Counted from the first letter of the stretch, positions 1-8,509 are shown. The stretch: DNA of 8,585 bases from Candidatus Poribacteria bacterium (GCA_028818995.1 JAPPMR010000313.1:1-8585), one strand, 5' to 3'. The notes: generated from the sequence alone by a model not told the origin. Made by a program: numbers and translations.

Positions 1-2100
1 TAGGTAGGATGTATTCGGATGCGTACCGTATTGATCATCTATCTCACCTGTACCAAGTTCTCGCATCAGTCTATCCACTGCCCATGTGTCCAATCGCGCA
101 ATGGGTAAAGCGATGGTTTCAATGAGTTCTTCCTGTGCCTTTCTGCTTGTCTCTAAAGCGGATGTTCGAATTTGTCCAAGTTGTTCAACGATCTGACGGA
201 GGAAGTGTGTGGTTTGTAGTGCTTCTTTTTCAAAGCGGACAAGGTTCGCATTAAGTCTTGATTTTTCCTCTTCTGTGAATCCTTGCTTTTCTCGTTTTCG
301 GTTGCGATCCACCTGTTTTTTCTGGCGTTCAGAGAAATCGCGCTGCGCTCTGTGTAGCGAATCAATTTGAGAACGGGTTGTAGAGAGTCCTGTCAACGTT
401 GTAGCAAGCGATTTAAGGTCATCTTTTATACCGTGTACACCGTGATAGAAATCTGCATCTAAATCTACCAAAATACTCCGATCAATGGAGAGTAATAGTT
501 TGCGTCCTAACTCTTCAAATTCAATAATATCATTAGATAATCCCCGCCTCAATCCATGTAAAGTTGGTGTTCCAGGGGAATCGGTTGCTGAACCGACAAT
601 ATCTTGTCCAATACCTTCCATAAACGCGCGCATGCCGGCTAACCCTTGGAAATGCGCGTCAACAGCAACAAATAGAACAGAACGACCAGGGCGATATTCT
701 GGTTGCCCAAACAAACGGGCAAGTTCCATCAGAACAGCAATCCCACCAGTGGGGTCAGCGCCGGGGGCGATTGCCGGAACGACAGACATAGAATCGTAGT
801 ATGCGGTGATGACAACCAGTTCATCACGCAAAACGGGATCGCCACCCTCTAAAAAGCCACGGATATTTTGACCGACGCGCCGTTCCCACGTCATTTTACC
901 ACGCAAACGGACATCAACTTTTTCACTCGTAGCGAGAAGATTCTTTAATTCAGCTGCATCTGTTTTAGAAATCCAAAATCGGGGAATATTTGCTGGCACA
1001 GTGAGGAATTTGTTCTCTGCTTCACCGCGAATTGTTGTATCGGGTTCTATAAAAATAACAGCGGCTGCACCAAGCATCGCAGCGTTGATCCATCGGGTTC
1101 CTGAGTTAAACTCTGCAAGTACGATTGCGCCTTTGGGGATAAAGATATCAGATTCGCTTGCAGCGATGAATTCACCTGTTTCGTCAATTTGACCATCCTT
1201 GTTGTTATCAATACCATCTGTTGCATCGCCGGGAATTTCGTCTGTCCAACCATCGGCATCGTTATCAATGCCATCTGTCGCCCAGCCGAGAATCTCTGAT
1301 AACAGTGGAATTTCACCGTATTCGTCTACGGTACCATCTTCATTGTTATCAATGCCATCGGAGGCTTTCTGCAGATGTCCGTTAAGCACATCATCGGTTA
1401 TACTCGCCTTTGTAACGCGAAAACGTCTTGCCAGCGAAGCCAGTGTATCACCTTCTTGAAGCCTGTACCAAAAACCACCAACGTCACTTCCGTTGAAATC
1501 AGCAAGTTGTGCATCGTCTCCGTAAAATAACGGGCCGGTAAGACCACCCGTTGGGATAAAGACTGTGTTTCCCTCCACAACAGGTGTGGGTAAATATTGG
1601 TTGTGTGGGTTTTCTGCAATGGTTGTTAGAGGGACAGCATAGTTTTCTGCAATTTCTTCAAGAGTTTCTCCAGCTTCAACGGTATGCTTAACACCATCGG
1701 CAAGCAGAGATGTCCGGACAAGGTTCGGCCACAACGGTTTGAGCGGGAACGTGTGTAACACCGTGCCATCAACGGATAGAATGTCAATAGCACTATTACC
1801 GTGATCAATCGGGACTGTAACAGAAAATTCACGGCTCTCAACATTCTTCAATCCCATTTCAACAAAACGGTCAAAAATATATTTACTTCCATTTGCTGCT
1901 TGCGGATAACCTGTAACGCGGCTTTCCAGGCTTGATAATCGTGCAAGGTCTTTCCGAATGTTACGGATAGAGAGTTCATCTCGTATTTGGATTGCAGCTT
2001 CGGATAAACCCAACGTTTTTTTGCCTTCTGCTGCATATCCGAATGAGACACAACTCAGAAAGACTAATAGATGTATTGCGATATAATATTTAATTCTCAT
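1..2100 (-). CDS. Exported LysM / metal-binding-repeat / PA / degenerate M28-peptidase-like protein (3' end outside window)
   Basis: An uninterrupted frame of 700 codons starts at ATG 2100-2098 and is still open at base 1, so the C-terminus is missing. A signal peptide is visible (basic MRIKYY, hydrophobic core, likely cleavage after GYAA near residue 23). Then follow LysM 1 (about 139-184, ending VFIP), LysM 2 (from about 212), three DGIDN-type acidic repeats (248-260, 276-288, 295-307), a PA-like domain (about 319-400) and an M28 aminopeptidase-like fold (about 410-550). A long helical, charged region spans about 560-680. LysM modules usually bind peptidoglycan or related glycans, so an envelope location is likely. 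In the M28 part, His of the H-x-D-S motif is Tyr434 and the Glu-Glu pair is His483-Phe484, while Asp436 and Asp449 remain; classical peptidase activity is therefore doubtful. A GGGGA ribosome site lies 6 nt upstream, and a good promoter sits about 40-65 nt upstream. Domains are clear; function is unknown. Confidence 0.85.
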   Translation of the reverse strand, partial: MRIKYYIAIHLLVFLSCVSFGYAAEGKKTLGLSEAAIQIRDELSIRNIRKDLARLSSLESRVTGYPQAANGSKYIFDRFVEMGLKNVESREFSVTVPIDHGNSAIDILSVDGTVLHTFPLKPLWPNLVRTSLLADGVKHTVEAGETLEEIAENYAVPLTTIAENPHNQYLPTPVVEGNTVFIPTGGLTGPLFYGDDAQLADFNGSDVGGFWYRLQEGDTLASLARRFRVTKASITDDVLNGHLQKASDGIDNNEDGTVDEYGEIPLLSEILGWATDGIDNDADGWTDEIPGDATDGIDNNKDGQIDETGEFIAASESDIFIPKGAIVLAEFNSGTRWINAAMLGAAAVIFIEPDTTIRGEAENKFLTVPANIPRFWISKTDAAELKNLLATSEKVDVRLRGKMTWERRVGQNIRGFLEGGDPVLRDELVVITAYYDSMSVVPAIAPGADPTGGIAVLMELARLFGQPEYRPGRSVLFVAVDAHFQGLAGMRAFMEGIGQDIVGSATDSPGTPTLHGLRRGLSNDIIEFEELGRKLLLSIDRSILVDLDADFYHGVHGIKDDLKSLATTLTGLSTTRSQIDSLHRAQRDFSERQKKQVDRNRKREKQGFTEEEKSRLNANLVRFEKEALQTTHFLRQIVEQLGQIRTSALETSRKAQEELIETIALPIARLDTWAVDRLMRELGTGEIDDQYGTHPNTSYL
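1180..1359 (-). repeat. Three DGIDN-type calcium/metal-binding repeats inside the LysM-M28 gene
   Basis: Residues 248-260, 276-288 and 295-307 follow the pattern D-G-I-D-N-[ND]-x-D-G-x-[VTI]-D-E. The DNA is also similar between copies (the GATGG[CT]ATTGATAAC core recurs). The core D-N-D-A-D-G-W-T-D-E resembles the calcium loops of thrombospondin type-3 repeats and the MopE-type putative metal-binding motif, but without its cysteines. The first gap is 15 residues and the second 6. The repeats sit between the helices of LysM 2 and the PA-like domain, probably as a rigid, metal-dependent spacer. That role is inferred. Confidence 0.7.
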
Positions 2101-2137
2101 GTAATTTCCCCGATTTTTATGTTTCGCTTCTTTTGTT

Positions 2138-2166
2138 AGTGTACCAAATTTGACAATTATTGTCAA
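2138..2166 (-). promoter_or_regulatory. Sigma-70-type promoter of the LysM/M28-like gene
   Basis: Reading the minus strand, a perfect TTGACA -35 box (2166-2161) is followed by exactly 17 nt and TACACT as -10 box (2143-2138, four of six consensus bases). The expected start is near 2131, giving a leader of about 30 nt before ATG 2100. The -35 box and half the spacer lie inside a palindrome, so a bound repressor would block this promoter. Confidence 0.6.
2150..2166. promoter_or_regulatory. 17-bp palindromic operator candidate, TTGACAATTATTGTCAA
   Basis: Eight-base arms are perfectly complementary around one central base (TTGACAAT-T-ATTGTCAA). Each arm carries a perfect -35 hexamer, one per strand. 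The minus-strand one pairs with a good -10 for the left gene; the plus-strand one has only a poor partner (TAATGT at 2173-2178, 17 nt away). A dyad of this size overlapping a promoter, beside an XRE repressor gene, suggests a repressor binding site. Which regulator binds is not shown by the sequence. Confidence 0.55.
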
Positions 2167-2306
2167 CATAAATAATGTGTAACATCATTCTCAATGTTAG
2201 AGTAAAGCGAAAACGTATTTACTATGGATACTTCTCGTTATAAATTTGAAGTTTGGAACAGAAATCTAATAAAATTCTTTTTTAATAAAAAATAAGACAA
2301 AAAAGT

Positions 2307-2335
2307 TTGCATTTAATTAAATTTTGTGTTAAACT
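2307..2335 (+). promoter_or_regulatory. Putative promoter of the xre-immA pair
   Basis: TTGCAT (2307-2312), a 17-nt spacer and TAAACT (2330-2335, four of six -10 bases) give a plausible sigma-70 promoter, with a leader of about 95 nt. TATATT at 2335-2340 is a better -10 box but has only a poor -35. AT-rich DNA produces such matches by chance, so the call is tentative. The spacer includes the palindrome TTTAATTAAA (2312-2321). Confidence 0.35.
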
Positions 2336-2438
2336 ATATTTCACATTTTTATTGAACTTCGTTTCTTGTAAAGAGATTTTGTATCAGAATCTTCTAAATT
2401 ATGCTTTTTTATTTTAACGTTATGAAAGGAAATTAAAT

Positions 2439-2807
2439 ATGAGTGAAGAAGTCATCTCACGAATAAAGCAACGTCGGCGTGAACTTAAAATGACGCAAAC
2501 CGAATTAGCGAAGGCAGCAAATTTGACGCCTGCAGCTATTTCTCAATTTGAGTCAGGAACTCGAAAACCCTCCTTTAATACACTTTCCAGTTTATCTGAT
2601 GCCTTGAAGGTCACAACAGATTATCTGCTTGGTAAAAAGGATCGGGATCCCAAAGACTTAATGGCCGATCCGAGGGTCGATGTGATGCTCAGAGGAATGA
2701 TGGGCTTTACGGAGAAAGATAAAGAAACCCTTTATGAGTTCTATAAATTCCTCAAGACACAAGCGGAAACAGAAACACCGAGTGAAGGTTCCGCTGATGG
2801 TGAATAA
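2439..2807 (+). CDS. XRE-family (cI/DdrO/ImmR-like) transcriptional repressor
   Basis: The protein has 122 residues. Residues about 5-64 form a helix-turn-helix XRE domain, with the diagnostic run T-Q-x-E-L-A-x-x-A-x-L (about 19-29) and the recognition-helix segment AAISQFESG (about 32-40), followed by P-S-x-x-T-L-x-x-L-x-x-A-L and T-x-D-Y-L-L-G. A short helical C-terminal part (about 70-110, probable dimerisation) and an acidic tail follow. AAAGGA at 2425-2430 lies 8 nt before the ATG, supporting this start. The gene overlaps the downstream ImmA/IrrE-type peptidase by 11 bp, the arrangement of repressor/anti-repressor pairs such as ImmR-ImmA and DdrO-IrrE, in which the peptidase cleaves or inactivates the repressor during DNA damage. 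The family call is firm; its targets are unknown, though the palindrome at 2150-2166 is a candidate. A type II toxin-antitoxin reading (XRE antitoxin with COG2856 toxin) is also possible. Confidence 0.92.
   Translation: MSEEVISRIKQRRRELKMTQTELAKAANLTPAAISQFESGTRKPSFNTLSSLSDALKVTTDYLLGKKDRDPKDLMADPRVDVMLRGMMGFTEKDKETLYEFYKFLKTQAETETPSEGSADGE
2784..2788 (+). promoter_or_regulatory. Ribosome binding site deciding the immA-like start
   Basis: GAAGG lies inside the end of the XRE gene, 8 nt before ATG 2797. The earlier in-frame ATG at 2734 would add 21 residues that merely read through XRE coding sequence in another frame, so 2797 is preferred. The arrangement implies translational coupling. Confidence 0.55.
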
Positions 2808-3666
2808 TCGGTTGCAATATGCGAAGGGCAGTCCCGCTGCAGCGGCGTGGGGCATCCTTCGCGATCTTAAAGTCCAAGATTTTCCGATAGATCCAAGACA
2901 AATCGCGACAAAACTCGGTATTGTAATCTGGGAACGTGAACTTCCCGACACTTGTGACGGTTGTCTGATGCGAGTTGAGAATGCGTGGGGTATTCTTATC
3001 AACACGCGCATCCGATCAGAATCTCGCCGGAATTTCACTATAGCGCATGAAATCGGGCACTATATGTTAGAGCGCGATACTGTTGATTCTTGTTCAATGG
3101 ATGAACGATTGAATTTCATGATTGCAGAACAGGGTGAAGACACCGAACAAGAAAAATCTAACAAACAAGCGTATCTACAAAGTGAGCAGCGAGCGAATCA
3201 ATTCGCTGCTGAATTGCTGATGCCGACCCCCATCTTTTCGGCAGATTCTTCCTTACATTCGCAGGTAGGGTTGCCAGCGATTACTGAGCTTGCTTCGCAG
3301 TACGGCACGTCTTTAACAAGCACAGGGATTCATTATACAAGGTTGTCCAGATTTGTTTGTGCGATTGTGTTTTCGGAGGAAGGCGTTATTCGGTATTTTG
3401 CTTATTCTGACGGGTTTCGTGATAACAAGGATTGCTATCTGGTGAGTGGACAACCGCTTCATCCGAAGGCGTTAGCGTCTCAGTTTAATAATGGCACAAG
3501 CGTTGGTGAGTTAACGGGTGAAGTGCCGTTAAATTATTGGTGCAAACCGAGAGAATCGCGAAGGAGTGAAAACAAGTCGGAGCGTGTTAACTACAAGATT
3601 TTTGAACATTCACGGCGAATTCCACGCACGAAACAGGTAATAACTTTTCTCCACCTTCTCTGCTGA
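2797..3666 (+). CDS. ImmA/IrrE-family (COG2856) zinc metallo-endopeptidase
   Basis: The protein has 289 residues from ATG 2797, with GAAGG 8 nt upstream. The N-terminal half is typical of the family: a helical lead-in with F-P-I-D-P-x-x-I-A-x-x-L-G-I (about 32-45), the zinc and catalytic motif HEIGH (84-88), and SEQRANQFAAELLMP (129-143), in which Glu130 is the expected third zinc ligand. The C-terminal half (about 165-289) is a further domain seen in the longer members, ending in a segment resembling the usual L-T-L-L-W end. Known relatives cleave or inactivate a partner XRE repressor (ImmA on ImmR, IrrE on DdrO). The partner here is almost certainly the XRE protein whose gene it overlaps by 11 bp (2797-2807). 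No membrane segment or signal peptide is visible, so it should be cytoplasmic. No downstream cargo gene follows on this strand; the next genes converge on it. Confidence 0.9.
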   Translation: MVNNRLQYAKGSPAAAAWGILRDLKVQDFPIDPRQIATKLGIVIWERELPDTCDGCLMRVENAWGILINTRIRSESRRNFTIAHEIGHYMLERDTVDSCSMDERLNFMIAEQGEDTEQEKSNKQAYLQSEQRANQFAAELLMPTPIFSADSSLHSQVGLPAITELASQYGTSLTSTGIHYTRLSRFVCAIVFSEEGVIRYFAYSDGFRDNKDCYLVSGQPLHPKALASQFNNGTSVGELTGEVPLNYWCKPRESRRSENKSERVNYKIFEHSRRIPRTKQVITFLHLLC

Positions 3667-3729
3667 TTTCCCAAAACCTCGCTGCGGACAACATGTCTCT
3701 TTAGATCAAATTTAACTTTAATTCAATGA

Positions 3730-4083
3730 CTAATCCGATACAGATTCACTGCGGACAATTTCCGCAACTTGCAAGGCAACATCTGGCAATTCTACAATAA
3801 CAATGTTCCATACAATTTCGAGATCTACACCAAAATAATGGTGAATAAGTCTATCTCTGACTCCAGCCATACTTTTCCAAGGAACGTTTGGATATTGGTC
3901 ACGAAATTCCATAGAGAGATTTTTGACTGCTTCGCCAATAACTTCAAGATTACGGATTACGGCATCTTGGGTTTTCGTATCTGTCAGAAATATTTCATAC
4001 GTCATGCCATTTATATAGACTTTGATCCGTCGTACTGCCTCTTGAATATCGCTCAGGAATTCTGTATTTGTTCTATTAGACAT
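3730..4083 (-). CDS. hepT: HepT-type HEPN RNase toxin (DUF86)
   Basis: The protein has 117 residues and is helical throughout, matching the usual HepT size. The catalytic HEPN motif R-x4-H-x-Y is intact as RDRLIHHY, with Arg76, His81 and Tyr83, followed by FGVD as in most DUF86 proteins. The family opening F-L-x-D-I-x-E-A-x-x-x-I lies at residues 9-20. HepT acts as an RNase toxin, and the cognate MntA silences it by adenylylating a tyrosine at this motif. I chose ATG 4083 because the HEPN domain starts only a few residues later; a start at 4143 would add 20 unconserved residues and a long overlap. It overlaps the end of mntA by 8 bp (4076-4083), and a GAGAG stretch lies about 8 nt upstream. 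It appears to be the last gene of the ligA-mntA-hepT transcription unit. Confidence 0.9.
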   Translation of the reverse strand: MSNRTNTEFLSDIQEAVRRIKVYINGMTYEIFLTDTKTQDAVIRNLEVIGEAVKNLSMEFRDQYPNVPWKSMAGVRDRLIHHYFGVDLEIVWNIVIVELPDVALQVAEIVRSESVSD

Positions 4084-4383
4084 AGATGATACTCTCTCTA
4101 ATTGACTGAGCAATATGTGGGTGTCGAATGCTTTGGAGTGCATTTTCAGTGAGAAGGTCTACCGGTCTTCCAAGAATTTCTTCAAGATAGTCCGCAAGTT
4201 CCATGAACTTGAAACCTATTGGACGATCAAATTCAACGATGATATCAACGTCACTTGTTGATTCGGTGGATGTCCCTTTTGCATAGGACCCGAACAAACC
4301 TACCCTCTTAACACCGTATTCTGAGGCGAGATATTCCGATTTTTCCGACAGAATCTCTGTAATTTTCTCTCTGGTTAATATCA

Positions 4384-4384
<1 letters not shown>
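4076..4384 (-). CDS. mntA: MntA-type minimal nucleotidyltransferase antitoxin
   Basis: The protein has 102 residues and the minimal nucleotidyltransferase fold. The signature runs from FGSYAKG (Gly32-Ser33) to DVD (Asp45, Asp47). The third acidic residue is probably Asp76 in R-P-V-D-L-L-T. MntA proteins transfer AMP from ATP to the partner HepT toxin and so neutralise it. Spacing between Gly-Ser and Asp-x-Asp is 11 residues, one more than the usual ten, which probably lengthens a loop only. ATG 4384-4382 shares one base with the ligA stop codon (TGATG). AAGGGA at 4396-4391, inside the ligA end, is 6 nt upstream. Its own stop lies inside the hepT start, so ligA, mntA and hepT look translationally coupled. 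Confidence 0.9.
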
Positions 4385-6456
<2,072 letters not shown>

Positions 6457-6462
6457 TTACAT

Positions 6463-6487
6463 AAAAAAAGGCGGAGCAAACTCCGCC
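6463..6487 (-). terminator. Rho-independent terminator after the lamin-tail gene
   Basis: On the minus strand the stem GGCGGAG (6487-6481), loop TTTG and stem CTCCGCC (6476-6470) are followed by seven T (6469-6463). Seven perfect, mostly G-C pairs plus a T tract is a textbook intrinsic terminator. It lies about 135 nt past the stop codon at 6623 and separates that gene from the ligA promoter. On the plus strand the tract precedes the stem, so it acts only leftward. Confidence 0.9.
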
Positions 6488-6544
6488 TCTGTAATGGCAA
6501 TGAATGATTCCGCTAAATCCAAAATTACTGATACACGTTGTTTG

Positions 6545-6590
6545 TTATCTGAACCAGGATTTTCAAGATTTGCAGAAGGTCAGGATTGCC
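6545..6590 (+). repeat. Degenerate AGGATT-type interspersed repeat in the 3' untranslated region
   Basis: The stretch reads TTATCTGAACCAGGATTTTC and continues with AAGATTTGCAGAAGGTCAGG and ATTGCC. It shows a loose 10-12 nt periodicity of AGGATT / AGATT units. I remember similar TCTGAACCAGGATT-type intergenic repeats from several bacterial groups. Only one degenerate copy is present here, so this is a resemblance rather than a demonstrated repeat family. Confidence 0.35.
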
Positions 6591-6622
6591 GCACCAAATC
6601 TTTTGATAGTAGGACTACATTA

Positions 6623-8389
6623 TCACTTTTTCATTTTTACACTTCCCCAACTAGTGGCAAGTTTTCCACGGGCGGATACAAGACCTCTCATACGGACAGT
6701 TGTTAACTGCTTGCGTTCACCAGCGTGCGACACATCTTCTATCCGATAATAGTAGACAGTATTCGGTTTAGCGGTAGTGTCTGTCCACGTGTATTCAGTC
6801 CGTTCACCTGTCGTGCCAGCACCTTGGATCATCTTTGGATTGACAACTTCAAACTCGCCATCTTTGCTTTGACTGCGGTAGATGTAAAATCCCGCATTGT
6901 CCACTTCAGATTCCGTTGTCCAATTCAGCACAACGCCAGCGTTTGTTTGCTCTGCTCGGAAAATAGATAACGTAACAGGTAAAGGTGTGTTATCACTGCG
7001 ATATGCGGGGGTGCCAACATCAGACGCACGCCCATACCAACGACCTGTCGGCTTTGTCTTTGTATCCCAAGCACGTATCCAACCTGCTCTTTCCATTCCA
7101 TTTCTTGCGGTGCCATCGTCAAACCTGCGTATCAGGGAACTACGCACACCGTCTATAACACAATCGGGTAACTCCCATGTCGGTTCGCTTGCATTGTCAG
7201 CAACCGTGCCAATTTGGTCAATAAGCGTGTCTCTACCATCAAATAATTTCAAATAGAAACCACCGCGCGCAATCAACCGGTCCCGGTTTTGACCATCGTT
7301 TTGATCAAGGACTGTGCTGTGACGGAAAAAGAGATCGTAAAACCATCGCAAGCTATTTTGACGAGATCTATAGGTATTTCTTGACACAACGAGGCGTGAT
7401 TGCTTAGCAGGTATAACAAAATCCGTTTCAAATGTTGTGGTAACATCTAAAAGTTTCGGTTCACGTCGATACCATTCCAATTGCCACCCGCTGACATTTA
7501 TATCCTTGTCAGTGGTATTGTAAAGTTCCACCCATTGTGGAAGTGAGTGTAACCCGCCCGCAGTTTCAAACATAATCTCACTAAATACTATCTGTCCCAG
7601 CTCAGATTCTTGTGCCGTAACAGTAAAGGTGACAGAATCTAAGGTGACAGAATGTGCAATGCTCTTGGCACTTACGGTGACGGTGTATGTTCCAGTGCCA
7701 CTTCCGAACGTTAACTTTGTTTGTGCTTGTCCATTTACATTTGTTGGCGTGATGGATGGGTTCGCCTTTCCATCCGGTGTGACAGAAAACGATACAGTTA
7801 CACCCGACATCGGATTACCATTTTGATCAAGCACTCTCACCACAAGTGGTAATTGTTGACTCACACTCGCACTCTGACCATCACCACTGACAACCTCAAG
7901 CGTGGTCGGTACTGCATATTCCTCCGGCTCAGGTTCAGGTAGTTCTGGCTCCGGGTCCGGCTCAGGCTCAGATTCAGGTAGTTCTGGCTCCGGGTCCGGC
8001 TCAGGTTTCGCAATTGCCCAATGCCCCCTACGTCCCGATGACTGGACAGCGTAAGTCGAAATCTCTCCACCTTTCCAAAGACCTTCAAGTACAAATGCCC
8101 TGGATTCACCTGCTGAAAGACTATCGATATACGTATAAGCATCAGGTAAAATTTCCCCATTAATTCTCACCTTAAGTTCAACTTCTGATACATTTTCGTG
8201 TGCATGAATAATTCCTTCTATTCTTACGTCAAACCAACCCAGTTCCGGTGCACCGTGCTGCACGGCCGAAAACGTATACTCTGTCGTCACTGGACTCTGT
8301 GCATAACTAATGCTTTGGACACCACATACCAACAAGACTATCACGAAAACGGGCAGGACCATTTTTTTAGGATATTTGCAACTTAACAT
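6623..8389 (-). CDS. Secreted lamin-tail-domain protein with Big_1-like and FN3-like domains
   Basis: The protein has 588 residues. A signal peptide (hydrophobic about 10-24, likely cleavage after Ala30) leads to an N-terminal beta-rich domain (about 33-127), an acidic proline linker (129-157), a bacterial Ig-like Big_1 type domain (about 162-260, with V-R-V-L-D-Q-N-G-N-P), a lamin-tail domain (about 266-440, with I-V-F-S-E-I-M and Q-W-V-E-L-Y-N-T) and a fibronectin-III-like module (about 470-573). The tail is short and basic (GKLATSWGSVKMKK). Such proteins are exported and probably bind surface or extracellular ligands; no enzymatic motif is visible. I start at ATG 8389 because AGGAG lies 6 nt upstream and the signal peptide begins there; the earlier in-frame ATG at 8458 has no ribosome site. 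It appears monocistronic, ending in a strong terminator. The specific function is unknown. Confidence 0.9.
   Translation of the reverse strand: MLSCKYPKKMVLPVFVIVLLVCGVQSISYAQSPVTTEYTFSAVQHGAPELGWFDVRIEGIIHAHENVSEVELKVRINGEILPDAYTYIDSLSAGESRAFVLEGLWKGGEISTYAVQSSGRRGHWAIAKPEPDPEPELPESEPEPDPEPELPEPEPEEYAVPTTLEVVSGDGQSASVSQQLPLVVRVLDQNGNPMSGVTVSFSVTPDGKANPSITPTNVNGQAQTKLTFGSGTGTYTVTVSAKSIAHSVTLDSVTFTVTAQESELGQIVFSEIMFETAGGLHSLPQWVELYNTTDKDINVSGWQLEWYRREPKLLDVTTTFETDFVIPAKQSRLVVSRNTYRSRQNSLRWFYDLFFRHSTVLDQNDGQNRDRLIARGGFYLKLFDGRDTLIDQIGTVADNASEPTWELPDCVIDGVRSSLIRRFDDGTARNGMERAGWIRAWDTKTKPTGRWYGRASDVGTPAYRSDNTPLPVTLSIFRAEQTNAGVVLNWTTESEVDNAGFYIYRSQSKDGEFEVVNPKMIQGAGTTGERTEYTWTDTTAKPNTVYYYRIEDVSHAGERKQLTTVRMRGLVSARGKLATSWGSVKMKK
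7924..8010 (-). repeat. 39-nt tandem repeat encoding a Pro-Glu-Asp linker
   Basis: Two 33-nt stretches (7934-7966 and 7973-8005) appear identical and are offset by 39 nt, with flanking partial copies. They encode a 13-residue unit, PEPDPEPELPESE, repeated in residues 129-157 between the N-terminal and Ig-like domains. The unit is a multiple of three, so copy-number slippage would keep the frame. It is a flexible or extended acidic spacer. Confidence 0.75.
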
Positions 8390-8395
8390 AAAAAA

Positions 8396-8400
8396 CTCCT
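8396..8400 (-). promoter_or_regulatory. Ribosome binding site of the lamin-tail gene
   Basis: AGGAG on the minus strand is separated by 6 nt (TTTTTT) from ATG 8389. It is the strongest such site in the window and fixes the start against the in-frame ATG at 8458. Confidence 0.75.
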
Positions 8401-8480
8401 CGGCTTTAGTGGACACTCCACATAGGTAAAGAATAGGACATAAATTATTCCTTTTCATTTTCTATTTACCACATCTTTAT

Positions 8481-8509
8481 GTTTTACACTCAATATGTGT
8501 TCGACACAA
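8481..8509 (-). promoter_or_regulatory. Weak candidate promoter of the lamin-tail gene
   Basis: TTGTGT (8509-8504), a 17-nt spacer and TAAAAC (8486-8481) match consensus at three and four of six bases. The leader would be about 85 nt. A short dyad TGTGT-TCG-ACACA (8496-8508) overlaps the -35 box. The match is modest and may be chance. Confidence 0.25.

Larger units (their letters stand above)
2101..2438. other. AT-rich divergent intergenic region (338 bp)
   Basis: This gap separates the left-facing LysM/M28-like gene from the right-facing XRE gene. It holds no credible open frame. It contains a strong-looking promoter for the left gene (2138-2166), a 17-bp palindrome over that promoter (2150-2166), a weaker dyad TAACAT-N8-ATGTTA (2180-2199), a plausible promoter for the XRE gene (2307-2335) and the XRE ribosome site (2425-2430). 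The remaining stretches are AT-rich, with no further structure that I can support. Confidence 0.7.

Noticed and set aside
2180..2199. Dyad TAACAT-N8-ATGTTA as a second operator
   Set aside because: Six-base arms with an eight-base gap are expected by chance in such AT-rich DNA, and it overlaps no clear promoter.
2734..2796. Longer ImmA-like start at ATG 2734
   Set aside because: The extra residues lie wholly over XRE coding sequence in another frame and match no family feature; GAAGG precedes ATG 2797.
3682..3758. Direct repeat CTGCGGACAA at 3682-3691 and 3749-3758, considered as a target-site duplication
   Set aside because: The second copy is inside hepT and the flanked segment holds no mobile element; chance is likely.
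4084..4143. Longer HepT start at ATG 4143
   Set aside because: The HEPN domain begins just after ATG 4083, and the extension would overlap mntA by 68 bp.
7924..8010. Tandem repeats considered as a CRISPR array
   Set aside because: Units are contiguous with no unique spacers and encode an in-frame protein linker.
8390..8458. Longer lamin-tail protein start at ATG 8458
   Set aside because: The AGGAG site 6 nt before ATG 8389 and the signal peptide starting there fix the shorter form.
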